Of a stretch of 42,925 nucleotides of DNA, positions 35,473 to 42,925 are shown one piece after another. This stretch comes from Halanaerobium sp. GTDB lineage: Bacteria > Bacillota > Halanaerobiia > Halanaerobiales > Halanaerobiaceae. The notes under the pieces are model-generated. The model was not told the origin of the DNA. It saw only the letters and a list, made by a program, of their open reading frames with translations, and did not search any database. Location: positions 1-42,925 of the forward strand of contig JAGYNO010000008.1 in the NCBI GenBank assembly GCA_018399955.1. The letters run 5' to 3'. How positions within the stretch are numbered: position 1 is the first letter of the stretch; each line of letters begins with the position of its first letter. Both the position numbers and the translations under genes were made by a program.

Positions 35473-35850
35473 TTAGAGCAGTTCAGCATAAATACAGCCA
35501 TTAATAAATTCTATACCATTTTCTCCTGCAAATCTTCTTATTTCTGCACTTCGGGCTCCAGGCTGCAGCCAGACATATTTAATATTATTATTTTTGATAT
35601 CTTCCATGATTTTGATGCCGATCTTTGGGTTTACAACTAGGTCGACTACGTCAATTTTATCATTAATTTTGTTTAAATCATCATAACATTTTTCTCCATC
35701 AATACTTTCCAAATTAGGATTAACTGGATAAACATTATAAGCATTTTCTTTAAGGCTTTTAAATATTTTATATCCGAACTTTCTTCTTTTATTTGTTGCA
35801 CCAACAACTGCCCAATTTTTTAATTCAATAGTTTTTTCTTTTAAATTCAT
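35473..35850 (-). CDS. CoA-binding domain protein (YccU-like)
   Basis: The 125-residue protein is a single CoA-binding Rossmann domain of the YccU/CoA_binding_2 type: WAVVGATNKRRKFGYKIFKSL at the start (nucleotide loop), VYPVNPN, then VVDLVVNP and VWLQPGARSAE, ending with an INGCIYAEL strand. The family resembles the CoA-binding domain of succinyl-CoA synthetase; its cellular role is unclear. The ATG is preceded by AGGAGG (complement of 35856-35861). It is one of only two minus-strand genes, sits 4 bp from the end of the convergent GGDEF remnant, and is divergent from the aldolase gene. Confidence 0.87.
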   Translation of the reverse strand: MNLKEKTIELKNWAVVGATNKRRKFGYKIFKSLKENAYNVYPVNPNLESIDGEKCYDDLNKINDKIDVVDLVVNPKIGIKIMEDIKNNNIKYVWLQPGARSAEIRRFAGENGIEFINGCIYAELL

Positions 35851-35934
35851 AATAACCTCCTTTTTATCTTCTAATGAGTGTCAATAGTTTAACAGAAAAT
35901 GCTTATTAATATTATATAATAAAAAATAGATAAT

Positions 35935-35963
35935 TTGTAATTAGACTGAATAAATTATATAAT
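35935..35963 (+). promoter_or_regulatory. Probable sigma-A promoter for the aldolase gene
   Basis: TTGTAA (35935-35940), a 17-bp spacer and a perfect TATAAT (35958-35963), 46 bp before the aldolase ATG. Confidence 0.55.
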
Positions 35964-36008
35964 TAATTATGAGAATATGACCAAAAAAATGAAATGGGGT
36001 GCATATTA

Positions 36009-36893
36009 ATGGATCAAAAACAACTTGATTTAATGAAAAATGGTAAGGGTTTTATTGCAGCACTTGATCAAAGTGGTGGAAGTACACCTGGAGCTTTAGA
36101 AGGATATGGAATTGCAGAGGATGAGTATAAGACAGACGAAGAAATGTTTGATCTAATTCATGCAATGAGGACTAGAGTTATAACAAGCCCTTCATTCAGT
36201 TCAGAACACATTCTAGGTTCAATTTTATTTAAGCATACTATGAATAACAAAATGGAAGGTAAATACACTGCAGATTATCTCTGGGAAGAAAAAGGAATAC
36301 TTCCTATACTTAAAGTTGATGAGGGCAAAGAAGAAAAAGAAAATGGAGTTCAGCTGATGAAAAAGATGGTTGAACTTGATGATTTGCTTGCAGAAGCTAC
36401 AGAATATAATATTTTTGGGACAAAGATGAGATCTGTTATTCATAGTGCTAATCCACAAGGAATTAAAGAAATTGCAGCACAACAGTTTGAATATGGAAAA
36501 AAGATTTATGATGCAGGATTTATTCCTATCTTAGAACCAGAGGTTAATATTCACAGTGAAGATAAAGCTGAATCAGAAAAAATATTAAAAGAAGAGATAA
36601 TGAAGCTTCTCAAAGATCTAGATGATGAAAAGTTCATGTTTAAACTTTCAATTCCAAGTGAAGCAGATTTTTATAAAGAAGTTATTGAGCATCCAAATGT
36701 AGTCAGGGTAGTAGCTCTATCTGGAGGTTACAGCCAGAAAGATGCAGTAGATAAACTTGCTGAAAATCATAATATGATTGCAAGTTTTTCTCGTGCACTT
36801 CTCCAGGATTTACATGTTGATCAGTCAGATAAAGAATTTGATAATGTCCTCAAAGATGCAGTAGTTAAAATATATGAGGCATCAATAACTTAA
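36009..36893 (+). CDS. Fructose-bisphosphate aldolase, class I
   Basis: The roughly 294-residue protein matches the bacterial class I fructose-bisphosphate aldolase family: [24 protein letters not shown] at the N-terminus (residues about 12-35), [12 protein letters not shown] in the middle, [11 protein letters not shown], and [14 protein letters not shown] with K212 the probable Schiff-base lysine. GGYSQKDAV and [12 protein letters not shown] close the TIM barrel. It cleaves fructose-1,6-bisphosphate without a metal ion. ATG 36009 is preferred because AAATGGGGTGC precedes it; ATG 35994 overlaps that site. A terminator follows, so the gene is probably a single transcript, in line with the PPi-PFK in the same region. 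Confidence 0.93.
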   Translation: MDQKQLDLMKNGKGFIAALDQSGGSTPGALEGYGIAEDEYKTDEEMFDLIHAMRTRVITSPSFSSEHILGSILFKHTMNNKMEGKYTADYLWEEKGILPILKVDEGKEEKENGVQLMKKMVELDDLLAEATEYNIFGTKMRSVIHSANPQGIKEIAAQQFEYGKKIYDAGFIPILEPEVNIHSEDKAESEKILKEEIMKLLKDLDDEKFMFKLSIPSEADFYKEVIEHPNVVRVVALSGGYSQKDAVDKLAENHNMIASFSRALLQDLHVDQSDKEFDNVLKDAVVKIYEASIT

Positions 36894-36951
36894 TCCATTT
36901 AAGATGATTATATAAATCATTTCATTTAAAAATATTAGATTATATATAAAG

Positions 36952-36978
36952 GCCTGGCATTAATTTGTCAGGCTTTTT
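36952..36978 (+). terminator. Rho-independent terminator after the aldolase gene
   Basis: GCCTGGCA (36952-36959) pairs with TGTCAGGC (36966-36973), eight pairs with one G-U, and is followed by TTTTT. Confidence 0.88.
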
Positions 36979-37055
36979 CATTTAAAATATATTTTAGGCA
37001 TTAAAGGTATTTTTTTGACTATCGATAAATATACAAATACAGGAGGTGCTTAAAA

Positions 37056-37508
37056 ATGAAGAAAATCTTGGTAGCTGTTGATGGCTCGGCAAAATCTAAA
37101 AAAGCTGCATTGAAAGCGTCTGAAATTGCTGAATTATTCAAATCAAAGGTAACAATTATGACAGTTCTTAAAGATCTAAAGTCTGTTTCGATTGATTCGC
37201 AATACAAAACAAGATTTCCTGAGGTTACTGAAGAATATATGGAAAAAGAGAAAAAAGATATGCATAGAAAAGCGGTAGAGATTACAAAAGAAGTGGCAGA
37301 GTATTTTAAAGATAAAAACATTGAAATAGATACTCTTATTAAATATGGCTATCCTGCAGATATTATTTGTCAATATAGTGAAGACAATAATTATGATTTG
37401 ATTATTTTGTCTGATAAAGGAGAGGGAAAGATCAGAAGATTTTTACTTGGCAGCACAACTGATAAAGTCGCAAGGCATGCAAATACATCAGTTTTAATTA
37501 TTAAATGA
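37056..37508 (+). CDS. Universal stress protein (UspA family)
   Basis: The 150-residue protein is a complete single-domain UspA: KKILVAVDGSAKSKKAALKA at the start and an intact ATP-type loop, LSDKGEGKIRRFLLGSTTDKV, before the final HANTSVLIIK strand. The loop fits the G-x2-G-x9-G(S/T) pattern of ATP-binding members, with SDKGEGK in place of the common MGxRG. Such proteins help survival in starvation or stress through nucleotide binding. The ribosome binding site AGGAGGTGC is excellent. A shortened relative lies at 40117. Confidence 0.92.
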   Translation: MKKILVAVDGSAKSKKAALKASEIAELFKSKVTIMTVLKDLKSVSIDSQYKTRFPEVTEEYMEKEKKDMHRKAVEITKEVAEYFKDKNIEIDTLIKYGYPADIICQYSEDNNYDLIILSDKGEGKIRRFLLGSTTDKVARHANTSVLIIK

Positions 37509-37526
37509 AATAAATCTCCAAAGTTA

Positions 37527-37555
37527 TTGACATATGTTAATAAATATTATATAAT
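37527..37555 (+). promoter_or_regulatory. Consensus sigma-A promoter for the CoADR-like gene
   Basis: Perfect TTGACA (37527-37532), a 17-bp spacer and perfect TATAAT (37550-37555). It lies 49 bp before the GTG start and is the best housekeeping promoter I see in the window. Confidence 0.85.
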
Positions 37556-37603
37556 CTATATCGTAATAATTAGATATAATAATCACAATCTGGAGGGGTT
37601 AAT

Positions 37604-38926
37604 GTGGAAAAACATGATGTATTGGTTATTGGTGGGGGACCTGCAGCAATCACGATTGCTAAAAATATGCAAGCTAAAAGAGATATTGGAATTATTAGAC
37701 CTGAGGATCATTCAATGATTTATTGTGCAATGCCGTATGTAATTGAAAATTTATTACCTTATGAAAAAACACTTAAAAAAGATGAAATTGTTACAGAAAC
37801 TGGTGCAGCTTTAATAAGAGATACTGCTGTAGAAGTTGATTTTGATAACAAAGTTGTTAAAACTCTAAACGGAGATAAATATACCTATAATGAATTGGTA
37901 ATTGCAGTTGGGGCCAGTCCAATATTACCGCCTATAAATGGAATTGAGTTAGAAAATGTAAGTACATTTAAAAGTGAAAAAGATCTAAAGAAAATTTTAG
38001 ATATTGTTGATTCAGGATTGGAAAGTGCCGCTGTAGTTGGTGCAGGAGCAATAGGTATTGAACTTGCTCAGGCATTTAACGAAAGAGGTATAGAGACTAA
38101 TTTAATTGATATGATGCCAACAGTTCTACCTAATATGCTCGACTCAGAAATGTCTAAAGAAGCTGAAGCTGAACTAAAAGATTTGGGGATAAATCTTTAC
38201 CTGGATAACAAAGTCGTTGAATTAAAAGGTGAGGATAAAGTCGAAGAGGTTATACTCGGCAGTGGTGAGGCTGTCAAAGCTGATCTAGTTATTTTTTCAG
38301 TTGGAATGAAGGCTAATCTAGATTTTTTAACTGATACAGATTTAAAATTAGGCAGAGATGGTATCTTAGTAGATGATCAGCTTCAAACAAATATTGAGGA
38401 TGTTTATGCATTAGGTGATTGTGTTCAGTTTGAAAGTGGGATTACTGGGGATGTTATTTCTGGCAAACTGGCCACAAATGCTGTGCCTATGGGAAGAATT
38501 CTGGCAAATAATTTATTAGGAGATAATAGAAGTTATAAAGGATTTTATAATGGTACGGCAACAAAAGTAGGAGACTATTATGTTGGAGGTAGTGGTTTAA
38601 CTGAGAAAAAGGCAGCAGAAGATTACGATATAGTGAGCGGTTATGCAGAATTTACAACTGCTTTTCCAATCATGCCCTTTTCTAAAAAGGTAAAGATGAA
38701 AGTTATTGTAAATAGGGAGAACCGAGAAGTATTAGGCGGCCAGGTTGTCAGTGGTGAACCGGTTACCGATAAGATAGATAAGATTACAATGGCCGTTCAA
38801 TATGGAATAAAAGTTGATGATTTACTTGGTTTTAGTTATTCTTCTCAACCATATCAATCTTTTTATCCTGCTCATAATTTATTAGTTAAATCCGCAGAAG
38901 AAATCGTGAAAAAGTTAGAAGGATAA
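37604..38926 (+). CDS. CoA-disulfide reductase / NADH oxidase-like flavoprotein
   Basis: The 440-residue protein is a single-cysteine pyridine-nucleotide-disulfide oxidoreductase. FAD site: VLVIGGGPAAITIAKNM at the N-terminus. The active Cys is C41 in HSMIYCAMPY, the position of the redox Cys in CoA-disulfide reductases, NADH oxidases and NADH peroxidases. The NAD(P)H site is AAVVGAGAIGIELAQA, the second FAD motif is VYALGDC, and a dimerisation domain fills the last 110 residues with SYSSQPYQSFYPAHN. Possible activities are reduction of CoA disulfide, persulfide or oxygen; the sequence alone does not decide. No rhodanese domain is fused. GTG 37604 follows GGAGGGG. A shorter overlapping frame beginning at ATG 37602 is spurious. 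Confidence 0.9.
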   Translation: MEKHDVLVIGGGPAAITIAKNMQAKRDIGIIRPEDHSMIYCAMPYVIENLLPYEKTLKKDEIVTETGAALIRDTAVEVDFDNKVVKTLNGDKYTYNELVIAVGASPILPPINGIELENVSTFKSEKDLKKILDIVDSGLESAAVVGAGAIGIELAQAFNERGIETNLIDMMPTVLPNMLDSEMSKEAEAELKDLGINLYLDNKVVELKGEDKVEEVILGSGEAVKADLVIFSVGMKANLDFLTDTDLKLGRDGILVDDQLQTNIEDVYALGDCVQFESGITGDVISGKLATNAVPMGRILANNLLGDNRSYKGFYNGTATKVGDYYVGGSGLTEKKAAEDYDIVSGYAEFTTAFPIMPFSKKVKMKVIVNRENREVLGGQVVSGEPVTDKIDKITMAVQYGIKVDDLLGFSYSSQPYQSFYPAHNLLVKSAEEIVKKLEG

Positions 38927-39043
38927 TATATTATTCCTTAATAATATAAAAGCAGAAATTCGCAGATATAAATAACTGATTAGATTTTTGTTTTTTAAGC
39001 AGTTATAATTTAGAATTATTTTTTATTATATTACTTCCAGTGT

Positions 39044-39073
39044 AGAAAGTCTGATTCAATAAACCGACTTTTT
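39044..39073 (+). terminator. Possible terminator in the spacer after the CoADR-like gene
   Basis: AGAAAGTC (39044-39051) can pair with GACTTTTT (39066-39073), with one G-U, across a 14-base loop; the T run is part of the stem. It is about 120 bp after the stop codon. Weak to moderate. Confidence 0.4.
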
Positions 39074-39208
39074 ACCTGGGAGTTTTAATTTTTTAAAATT
39101 GTAATTAATCTATGTTAAAATAGAATTGTAATTATTGAATTTAATATCTTAAACTGCAATATTATTTTTTAGACAAATTAATACATAAATAAAAGGATGG
39201 TAAGGTTA

Positions 39209-39973
39209 ATGGTAAAAGAAAAGATTATAAGAACAATAAAAGAATTTGTTAAAGAATATCAGAACAAAGAAAATATTAAAACTGGGTGGAGAGAACCATT
39301 AGTTAATTTTGCAGATGCTGAAGATGATTTGTTTTATAAATTAAAAATAGCTGTAAGTGAAAGTCATGTGCTGCCAAAAGATATTTTGGAAGGTGCAAAG
39401 ACAGTTATTGCATTTTTTATACCTTTTAAGAAAGATATTATAGATTCTAATGTGAATGGAAAATTCAGTTCTAGAAAATGGGCATTAGCTTATCTAGAAA
39501 CAAATCAGCTTATCAGTGACTTAAATAATCATCTTGAAAATATTTTAGAAAATGCAGGGTATAAGTCTTCAATTATTCCAGCTACCCACAACTTTGATGA
39601 AGAAAGTCTAATGAGTGATTGGTCACACCGTCATGCAGCTTATATTGCCGGTTTAGGGAGCTTTGGTATTAACAATATGTTAATCACTGAAAAAGGTTGT
39701 GCAGGGAGAATAGGCACAATAATTAGTGATATAGAAGTTAAAGCATCACCGAGAGATGAAAAAGAATACTGTCTAAATAAAGCCGGATATAATTGCAGCA
39801 GATGTGTTGAAAGATGTGTTAATAATTCTCTTAAGTTAGATTCCTTTGATAGATTTAAATGCTATGAAATTCTATTAGAAAATGATGATTATCATTCAGA
39901 TTTAGCTCTTACTGATGTATGTGGAAAATGCAGTGTAGATTTACCATGTTCTTTTAAAAATCCAATAAGATAA
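39209..39973 (+). CDS. Epoxyqueuosine reductase (QueG)-like iron-sulfur protein
   Basis: The roughly 254-residue protein resembles QueG and its short relatives. The N-terminal half has AKTVIAFFIPFKK and RHAAYIAGLGSFGINNMLITEKGCAGRIGTIISD, blocks of the cobalamin-binding catalytic region. The C-terminal part has a ferredoxin-like set of cysteines, CLNKAGYNCSRCVERC and later CYEIL and CGKCSVDLPC, enough for two [4Fe-4S] clusters. QueG reduces epoxyqueuosine in tRNA using B12. This protein is shorter than QueG (about 310-380 residues), so it may be a paralog with a different substrate. ATG 39209 is preferred, since AAAAGGATGG lies just before it; the ATG at 39197 is inside that site. Confidence 0.75.
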   Translation: MVKEKIIRTIKEFVKEYQNKENIKTGWREPLVNFADAEDDLFYKLKIAVSESHVLPKDILEGAKTVIAFFIPFKKDIIDSNVNGKFSSRKWALAYLETNQLISDLNNHLENILENAGYKSSIIPATHNFDEESLMSDWSHRHAAYIAGLGSFGINNMLITEKGCAGRIGTIISDIEVKASPRDEKEYCLNKAGYNCSRCVERCVNNSLKLDSFDRFKCYEILLENDDYHSDLALTDVCGKCSVDLPCSFKNPIR

Positions 39974-40053
39974 TATAATTTGAATTCACTACTTGAAACT
40001 TATGTAAAATTTTTGAAATATAGATAACATAAGTACAATATTTTTAAAAAACA

Positions 40054-40080
40054 AGGAATTTTTTTAAATGTGTCGAAATT
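40054..40080 (+). promoter_or_regulatory. Sigma-H-like promoter candidate before the shortened Usp gene
   Basis: AGGAATT (40054-40060), a 14-base spacer and GAAATT (40075-40080), within the string TGTCGAAATT. It lies 63 bp before the GTG. The clearest of the sigma-H-like boxes in the window. Confidence 0.45.
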
Positions 40081-40116
40081 TAAATATAGAGGCAGATAGA
40101 AAAGGGGGAAATCATA

Positions 40117-40350
40117 GTGAAAAAGATTTTAGTTGGAGTTGACGGATCTGATAGTTATAAAAAAGCAGCAAAAAAAGCTGCTGAACTTTTTGCTCATGAT
40201 GCTGAAATTACCCTGGTTAATGTCATTGAAGCTGCAGTTAAAGAAGATAAAATTAAAGAAATGACTCAAAAAAATTTAGAAGAAGAGGCACAGTATTTTA
40301 AAGAAAAAGGATTAAGGTATGCACAAACCTCTGTTTTAATAGTTAAATAA
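40117..40350 (+). CDS. Shortened universal stress protein with internal in-frame deletion
   Basis: The 77-residue product starts like a UspA protein, KKILVGVDGSDSYKKAAKKA, runs through ITLVNVIEAAVKEDKIKEM and AQYFKEKGL, and then goes directly to YAQTSVLIVK, the last strand of the domain. Compared with the intact 150-residue Usp at 37056, roughly 50-60 residues are missing just before the end, including the whole G-x2-G-x9-G nucleotide loop. The junction is near 40308-40322 and the frame is kept. The start GTG follows AAAGGGGG, so it should still be translated. A folded, nucleotide-binding Usp is unlikely. It may be a degenerate gene or a small protein with a different role. Confidence 0.8.
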   Translation: MKKILVGVDGSDSYKKAAKKAAELFAHDAEITLVNVIEAAVKEDKIKEMTQKNLEEEAQYFKEKGLRYAQTSVLIVK

Positions 40351-40423
40351 ATTTTTTAAACTATATTTCTATTATTTTATTATATTTTAAATATTTTATA
40401 ACTAATTGAGGAGGGCATAATTT

Positions 40424-40717
40424 ATGGATTTTATAATTAATAGGATTGAGAAAATTGAATATTGGCTTACGGATATCGAAAAGTTTGTGGAAGAACTTAG
40501 AGAATTAGATATTGATGCTGATCGATTAGCTGAAAAATACTCTTTAGAAAAGAAAGCTGAAGAAATCCACAAATGCTTAGAAACAATTAAGATAAGGGTT
40601 AAAAATGGTCAAATAGTTGAAAAAACTGATTATTTGAAATTAAAACAGATGGAAAATCAATATGAAGATCTTGTTGAATATTTAAGTCAACATAAAAATA
40701 TAAATAAAAAAAGTTAA
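40424..40717 (+). CDS. Hypothetical helical protein, 97 residues
   Basis: The protein is highly charged and appears all-helical, with heptad-like stretches (IEKIEYWLTDIEKFVEELRE near the start; later LKLKQMENQYEDLVEYLSQ). There is no signal peptide, membrane segment or Cys/His motif. I do not recognise a family. The ribosome binding site GAGGAGGG is strong and a good terminator follows, so it is a genuine gene. It follows the shortened Usp gene by 73 bp and might share its transcript. Confidence 0.75.
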   Translation: MDFIINRIEKIEYWLTDIEKFVEELRELDIDADRLAEKYSLEKKAEEIHKCLETIKIRVKNGQIVEKTDYLKLKQMENQYEDLVEYLSQHKNINKKS

Positions 40718-40749
40718 AAATTGATTTAAATAGTAATTATAATTCCTGA

Positions 40750-40785
40750 GCATCAGCGTAAAATGCTGATGCTTTTGTTCTTTTT
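40750..40785 (+). terminator. Rho-independent terminator after the helical protein gene
   Basis: GCATCAGC (40750-40757) pairs with GCTGATGC (40765-40772) around a 7-base loop, followed by TTTTGTTCTTTTT. Confidence 0.9.
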
Positions 40786-40789
40786 AACT

Positions 40790-40817
40790 TTGATAACTTT
40801 TTCTTAGATGATATAAT
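40790..40817 (+). promoter_or_regulatory. Probable sigma-A promoter for the TraB-family gene
   Basis: TTGATA (40790-40795), a 16-bp spacer and a perfect TATAAT (40812-40817), 93 bp before the GTG start. Confidence 0.55.
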
Positions 40818-40909
40818 AGATATTGTTAATCTTTGTTGTAAAGATTAATAGTTAAAATAATAGCAATAAAAATAATACAGTTTTGATAATTCAAAAGGAG
40901 CTGCTTTTT

Positions 40910-42076
40910 GTGAATGATGATAATTTGGTAAAGCTTAAGTATCAAGAAAAGGAAATAATATTGATTCCAACTGCACATATTTCTAAAAAAAGTGCAGATC
41001 AGGTTAAAGAAGTAATTGAAGAAGAATTACCTGATAGTGTATGCGTAGAACTTGATGAACAAAGATTTAATTCCATAGATGATGAAAATAAGTGGAGTGA
41101 AATGAATATATTTGAAGTAATTAAACAGAAGAAATCACTGCTTTTACTTGTTAATTTGATAATAAGTTCATTTCAGAGCAGAATGGCAGAAAAACTGGGT
41201 ATAAAAGCTGGTCAGGAAATGAGACAGGGGATTCAATCAGCAAAAAATATAAATGCTGAACTTGTACTTGCTGATAGAAATATTCAGATTACCTTTAAAC
41301 GGGTTTGGGCAGGGCTCAGTTTCTTTGAAAAAATTAAATTAATGTTTCAAATAATTACGATGCTGTTTGTAGATGAAGAGATAACAGAAGAGGAGTTAGA
41401 TCAGCTTAAATCTAGTGATTCCTTAAATATCATCTTATCTGAAATGGGCGAAAGTTTTCCAGGCATCAAAAAACATCTAGTCGACGAAAGAGACCAATAT
41501 TTAGCTAATAAAATAAAAAATGCTCAAGGAGATAAAATTGTTGCAGTTCTCGGAGCGGCACATGTACCTGGGGTGAAAGAAGAATTATTTAGAGAACAGG
41601 ATTTAAAAAAGTTAAATGAAACTCCTCCTAAAAAGAACTGGACTAAAATAATTTCTTGGGGGATTCCTATTCTGGTTGCTTTTATTATAATATATTCATT
41701 TGTTAATAATGTGGCCACCGGAATTGAAGTTACAAAAACCTGGATACTCTGGAATGGCTCGCTTTCGGCACTTGGGGTTATAATTGCACGAGGTCATATT
41801 TTAACAATTGTTACAGCTTTTCTTGCAGCACCATTAAGCTCATTGAATCCTACCTTAGCAGCCGGCTGGTTTGCTGGACTTGCCGAGGCTTATCTTCGCA
41901 AACCAAAGGTTAAAGACTTTCAGAGTTTATCTGAAGGTATAAGCTTTAAAAATATCTGGACAAATAAAGTTACAAGGATTCTTTTGATTGTTGTTCTTGC
42001 TAATCTTGGTAGTGTATTGGGTACTGCGATAGCTGGTGCCAATATCTTGAAAATATTTTTAAAAATATTTAATTAA
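40910..42076 (+). CDS. TraB/PrgY family membrane protein (TIKI-like fold)
   Basis: The roughly 388-residue protein has an N-terminal soluble domain (about 1-235) and a C-terminal membrane domain of about four to five helices. The soluble part shows TraB/PrgY motifs: LIPTAHISKKSADQVKEVI (the GTxH-like motif at the start), VCVELDEQRFNSI, LVLADRNIQITFKR, and IVAVLGAAHVPGVKEEL near the end of the domain. These conserved Glu, His and Arg residues are shared with the TIKI/EreA metalloprotease-like clan. In enterococcal plasmids, TraB/PrgY limits pheromone activity; the role of chromosomal copies is unknown. GTG 40910 follows AAAAGGAG (40893-40900). The Nudix gene follows by 48 bp. Confidence 0.88.
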   Translation: MNDDNLVKLKYQEKEIILIPTAHISKKSADQVKEVIEEELPDSVCVELDEQRFNSIDDENKWSEMNIFEVIKQKKSLLLLVNLIISSFQSRMAEKLGIKAGQEMRQGIQSAKNINAELVLADRNIQITFKRVWAGLSFFEKIKLMFQIITMLFVDEEITEEELDQLKSSDSLNIILSEMGESFPGIKKHLVDERDQYLANKIKNAQGDKIVAVLGAAHVPGVKEELFREQDLKKLNETPPKKNWTKIISWGIPILVAFIIIYSFVNNVATGIEVTKTWILWNGSLSALGVIIARGHILTIVTAFLAAPLSSLNPTLAAGWFAGLAEAYLRKPKVKDFQSLSEGISFKNIWTNKVTRILLIVVLANLGSVLGTAIAGANILKIFLKIFN

Positions 42077-42124
42077 TAATAATTTAGTATTGGATTAAAG
42101 GTAAAGAAGAGGAGATGATATTAA

Positions 42125-42748
42125 ATGCCGGAAGAACCTAAATGGCTGCAGTATGCAAAAAAGCTTCAGGCATTAGCCCAAGCTGGTTTGGAGTATTCTA
42201 ATGATAAATATGATATAGAAAGATTTGAAGAGATCCGTAAGATTAGTGTAGAAATAATGAATGATTATACTGATTTGGAAAAAGGGAAGATAGAAAATCT
42301 ATTTGCTGGTGAAAAAGGATATCAGACACCAAAAATAGATGTTAGAGCGGTAATCTTTAAAAATAATAAAATATTACTGGTTAAAGAGAAAATTGACGGA
42401 CTCTGGACTTTACCTGGAGGATGGGCTGATATTGATTTGAGTTTAAGCGAAAATTTGATAAAAGAAGCCAAAGAAGAGGCAGGTGCTGAAATAAAACCAA
42501 GAAGAGTAATAGCAATATTAGATAGAAAAAGGCATAATACTCCTCCAAATCCATATGGTATATATAAAATATTTGTAGAATGTAATTTGAAAAGCTTTAA
42601 TTTTAAAGAAAATATTGAAACATCTGCTGCAGATTTTTTTGATCAAAAAAATTTCCCATCATTATCTAAAAGTAGAACTACCAGAGAGCAGCTCAAAATG
42701 TGTTTTGAAAGCAAAAACAAAAAAAATCATGAATGTATATTTGATTAA
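42125..42748 (+). CDS. Nudix hydrolase with N-terminal Nudix_N_2 domain (YjhB-like)
   Basis: The 207-residue protein has a helical N-terminal domain (about 1-65, LQYAKKLQALAQAGLEYSND then RFEEIRKISVEIM) of the type that precedes some ADP-ribose-pyrophosphatase-like Nudix domains, then a Nudix domain. The Nudix box reads GGWADIDLSLSEN then LIKEAKEEAGAEI: the first box Glu is replaced, as in this subfamily, while the EE pair that binds metal is kept. It probably hydrolyses a nucleotide-sugar or similar diphosphate; the substrate is unknown. The start follows AGAGGAGATG. It may be co-transcribed with the TraB-family gene. Confidence 0.88.
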   Translation: MPEEPKWLQYAKKLQALAQAGLEYSNDKYDIERFEEIRKISVEIMNDYTDLEKGKIENLFAGEKGYQTPKIDVRAVIFKNNKILLVKEKIDGLWTLPGGWADIDLSLSENLIKEAKEEAGAEIKPRRVIAILDRKRHNTPPNPYGIYKIFVECNLKSFNFKENIETSAADFFDQKNFPSLSKSRTTREQLKMCFESKNKKNHECIFD

Positions 42749-42925
42749 AATTAAACAAAAAAAATAGACAAAATAAAACAAGGTTCTGACGAATCTTTCT
42801 CAACTTCTTGTTCGTAGTTGGTATTTTTACTCTTCTTATTTGTTCTTTTTACTTCTGATTTAGTCCTCCATTACTATTTTTGATTTCTTCAAAGAATCAT
42901 CTTAAAAAAGGCTATCTCTTAAGAT
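42749..42925. other. Right edge of window, no feature identified
   Basis: The last 177 bases hold no open frame of useful length on either strand; frames read from the right edge on the minus strand close quickly. The plus strand is unusually rich in CTT/TTC from about 42780 to 42890. It may be the flank of a gene or element beyond the window. Confidence 0.4.

Noticed and set aside
37527-37718. 63-residue frame overlapping the start of the CoADR-like gene
   Set aside because: It spans the consensus promoter and lies in another frame of a well-supported gene whose GTG fits the GGAGGGG site.
1-42925. tRNA, rRNA, CRISPR array, insertion sequence or prophage
   Set aside because: No cloverleaf-like segments, regular repeat-spacer arrays, transposase/integrase motifs or phage genes were recognised on either strand.
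42749-42925. Minus-strand gene or insertion-sequence end at the right edge
   Set aside because: The purine-rich minus strand hints at coding, but all three frames contain early stops and no protein motif could be recognised.

Overview
The window is AT-rich DNA with strong AGGAGG-type ribosome binding sites. It carries an almost unbroken run of plus-strand genes; only nhaC and a small CoA-binding protein are on the minus strand. The gene content suggests an anaerobic, low-GC Firmicute of the Halanaerobiales type: SpoVS, a PPi-type phosphofructokinase, class I aldolase, an NhaC antiporter, a giant 2-hydroxyacyl-CoA dehydratase activase, CDGSH proteins and a CoA-disulfide-reductase-like flavoprotein. 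The organism is inferred from families and composition, not from a marker gene. The BMP-type binding protein has a type I signal peptide and no lipobox, which fits a periplasm and therefore a diderm envelope. I found no rRNA, tRNA, CRISPR array, intact insertion sequence or prophage.

Layout. 1-2.4 kb: a DMT exporter and a convergent NhaC antiporter. 2.8-8.2 kb: a soluble multi-PAS hybrid histidine kinase, a CFA-synthase-like methyltransferase and a DUF1385 membrane protein. 8.4-13.1 kb: a complete BMP-family nucleoside-type ABC importer, with a long hairpin between the binding protein and ATPase genes and a terminator at the end. 13.3-17.6 kb: a single-chain 1429-residue activase/dehydratase-like iron-sulfur protein. 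17.7-19.8 kb: a B12-binding sensor overlapping a diguanylate cyclase. 20-24.2 kb: carB, a MoaE-like gene and spoVS. 24.4-27.8 kb: a Nudix hydrolase, a triple-cluster CDGSH protein, a CofE-like ligase and a GNAT. 27.8-28.1 kb: a decayed nagA. 28.2-33 kb: a small membrane protein, then an MBOAT / SGNH-like / LtaS-like envelope-modification cassette. 33.2-38.9 kb: PPi-PFK, a gutted GGDEF protein, a CoA-binding protein, class I aldolase, a universal stress protein and a CoADR-like flavoprotein. 39.2-42.7 kb: a QueG-like protein, a shortened universal stress protein, a helical unknown, a TraB-family protein and a Nudix hydrolase.

How the genes may work together. The most interesting unit is the overlapping pair at 17.7-19.8 kb. 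The first protein has the W-x9-EH and ExHxxG signatures of adenosylcobalamin photoreceptors (CarH type) but no DNA-binding domain. The second is a GGEEF cyclase with an intact inhibitory RxxD site. A cobalamin-gated (light, oxygen or cofactor-status) c-di-GMP switch is a reasonable inference. A second theme is gene decay by internal deletion: the membrane GGDEF protein has lost its catalytic core in frame, one universal stress protein has lost its nucleotide-binding half in frame, and nagA is reduced to a fragment. A third is a recurring AGGAATT-type box, often 59-79 nt before start codons, that resembles a sigma-H promoter.
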